This document shows positions 7,476 to 7,492 of a DNA stretch of 7,492 nt, piece after piece; the first letter of the stretch is position 1, and every line of letters begins with the position of its first letter. The stretch spans positions 1 through 7,492 of the forward strand of contig CAKVJS010000050.1 in the NCBI GenBank assembly GCA_934754755.1, given 5' to 3'. The position numbers and the translations under genes were made by a program. Below the pieces are notes generated by a model. The model searched no databases and was not told the DNA's origin. It was given only the letters and a program-made list of their open reading frames with translations. The stretch comes from an uncultured Erysipelotrichales bacterium. GTDB lineage: Bacteria; Bacillota_I; Bacilli_A; Erysipelotrichales; Coprobacillaceae.

Positions 7476-7492
7476 ATGCAAGAAAATAAAAT
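7476..7492 (+). CDS. Start of the next gene (cut by window edge), possibly DUF1292/YrzB family
   Basis: An ATG at 7476 opens the frame MQENK and runs off the window. AAAGGA (7465-7470) precedes it by 5 bases, and only 11 bases separate it from the ruvX stop, so it is likely in the same operon. In many Bacillota the gene after ruvX encodes a small acidic DUF1292 (YrzB) protein. That identity rests on gene order alone. Confidence 0.55.

Noticed and set aside
1..7492. Search for a novel defence, mobile or biosynthetic system
   Set aside because: All long genes belong to known housekeeping families in a conserved order, with no repeats, integrase, transposase, att-like duplications or abrupt change in base composition.

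Overview
The window is an A+T-rich chromosomal segment of a low-GC Gram-positive bacterium (Bacillota). Every gene lies on the + strand and is closely packed, with good Shine-Dalgarno sequences. Two things support this assignment. One is the gene order mnmA - recD2 - small membrane protein - AI-2E-type permease - T-box/alaS - ireB - ruvX - next gene, which matches the conserved trmU/yrrC ... yrrI - alaS - yrzL - yrrK - yrzB neighbourhood known from Bacillus and relatives. The other is a complete alanine T-box leader. TGA is a stop codon here (mnmA) and Trp is encoded by TGG, so this is not a Mycoplasma-type code. A class such as Erysipelotrichia or another deep Bacilli lineage is plausible but cannot be fixed from this sequence.

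Layout. 1-408 is the 3' part of mnmA (tRNA-U34 2-thiolation). It overlaps recD2 (405-2615), a RecD-like DNA helicase, by ATGA. After 20 bases comes a 47-codon gene (2636-2779) for a tiny single-pass membrane protein, and its stop codon sits at the foot of an intrinsic terminator (2777-2809). This terminator closes the first transcription unit. An AI-2E-family permease gene (2841-3842) follows. The 268-base gap 3843-4110 is fully used by a sigma-A-type promoter, a tRNA-Ala-sensing T-box leader with mutually exclusive antiterminator and terminator hairpins, and the alaS ribosome-binding site. alaS (4111-6720) encodes a full-length alanyl-tRNA synthetase. A second promoter candidate (6731-6759) precedes ireB (6791-7045). 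ireB overlaps ruvX (7045-7464) by one base, and a further gene starts at 7476 and runs off the edge.

Functionally this is housekeeping DNA: tRNA modification and charging, DNA repair, RNA processing and cell-envelope signalling. I see no mobile element, CRISPR array, tRNA/rRNA gene, prophage piece or defence system. I found no undescribed multi-gene system. The items most worth a second look are the small membrane protein gene at 2636-2779, which is easy to miss, and the compact alanine T-box, whose specifier (GCT) and tRNA-end contact (TGGT) can both be read directly.
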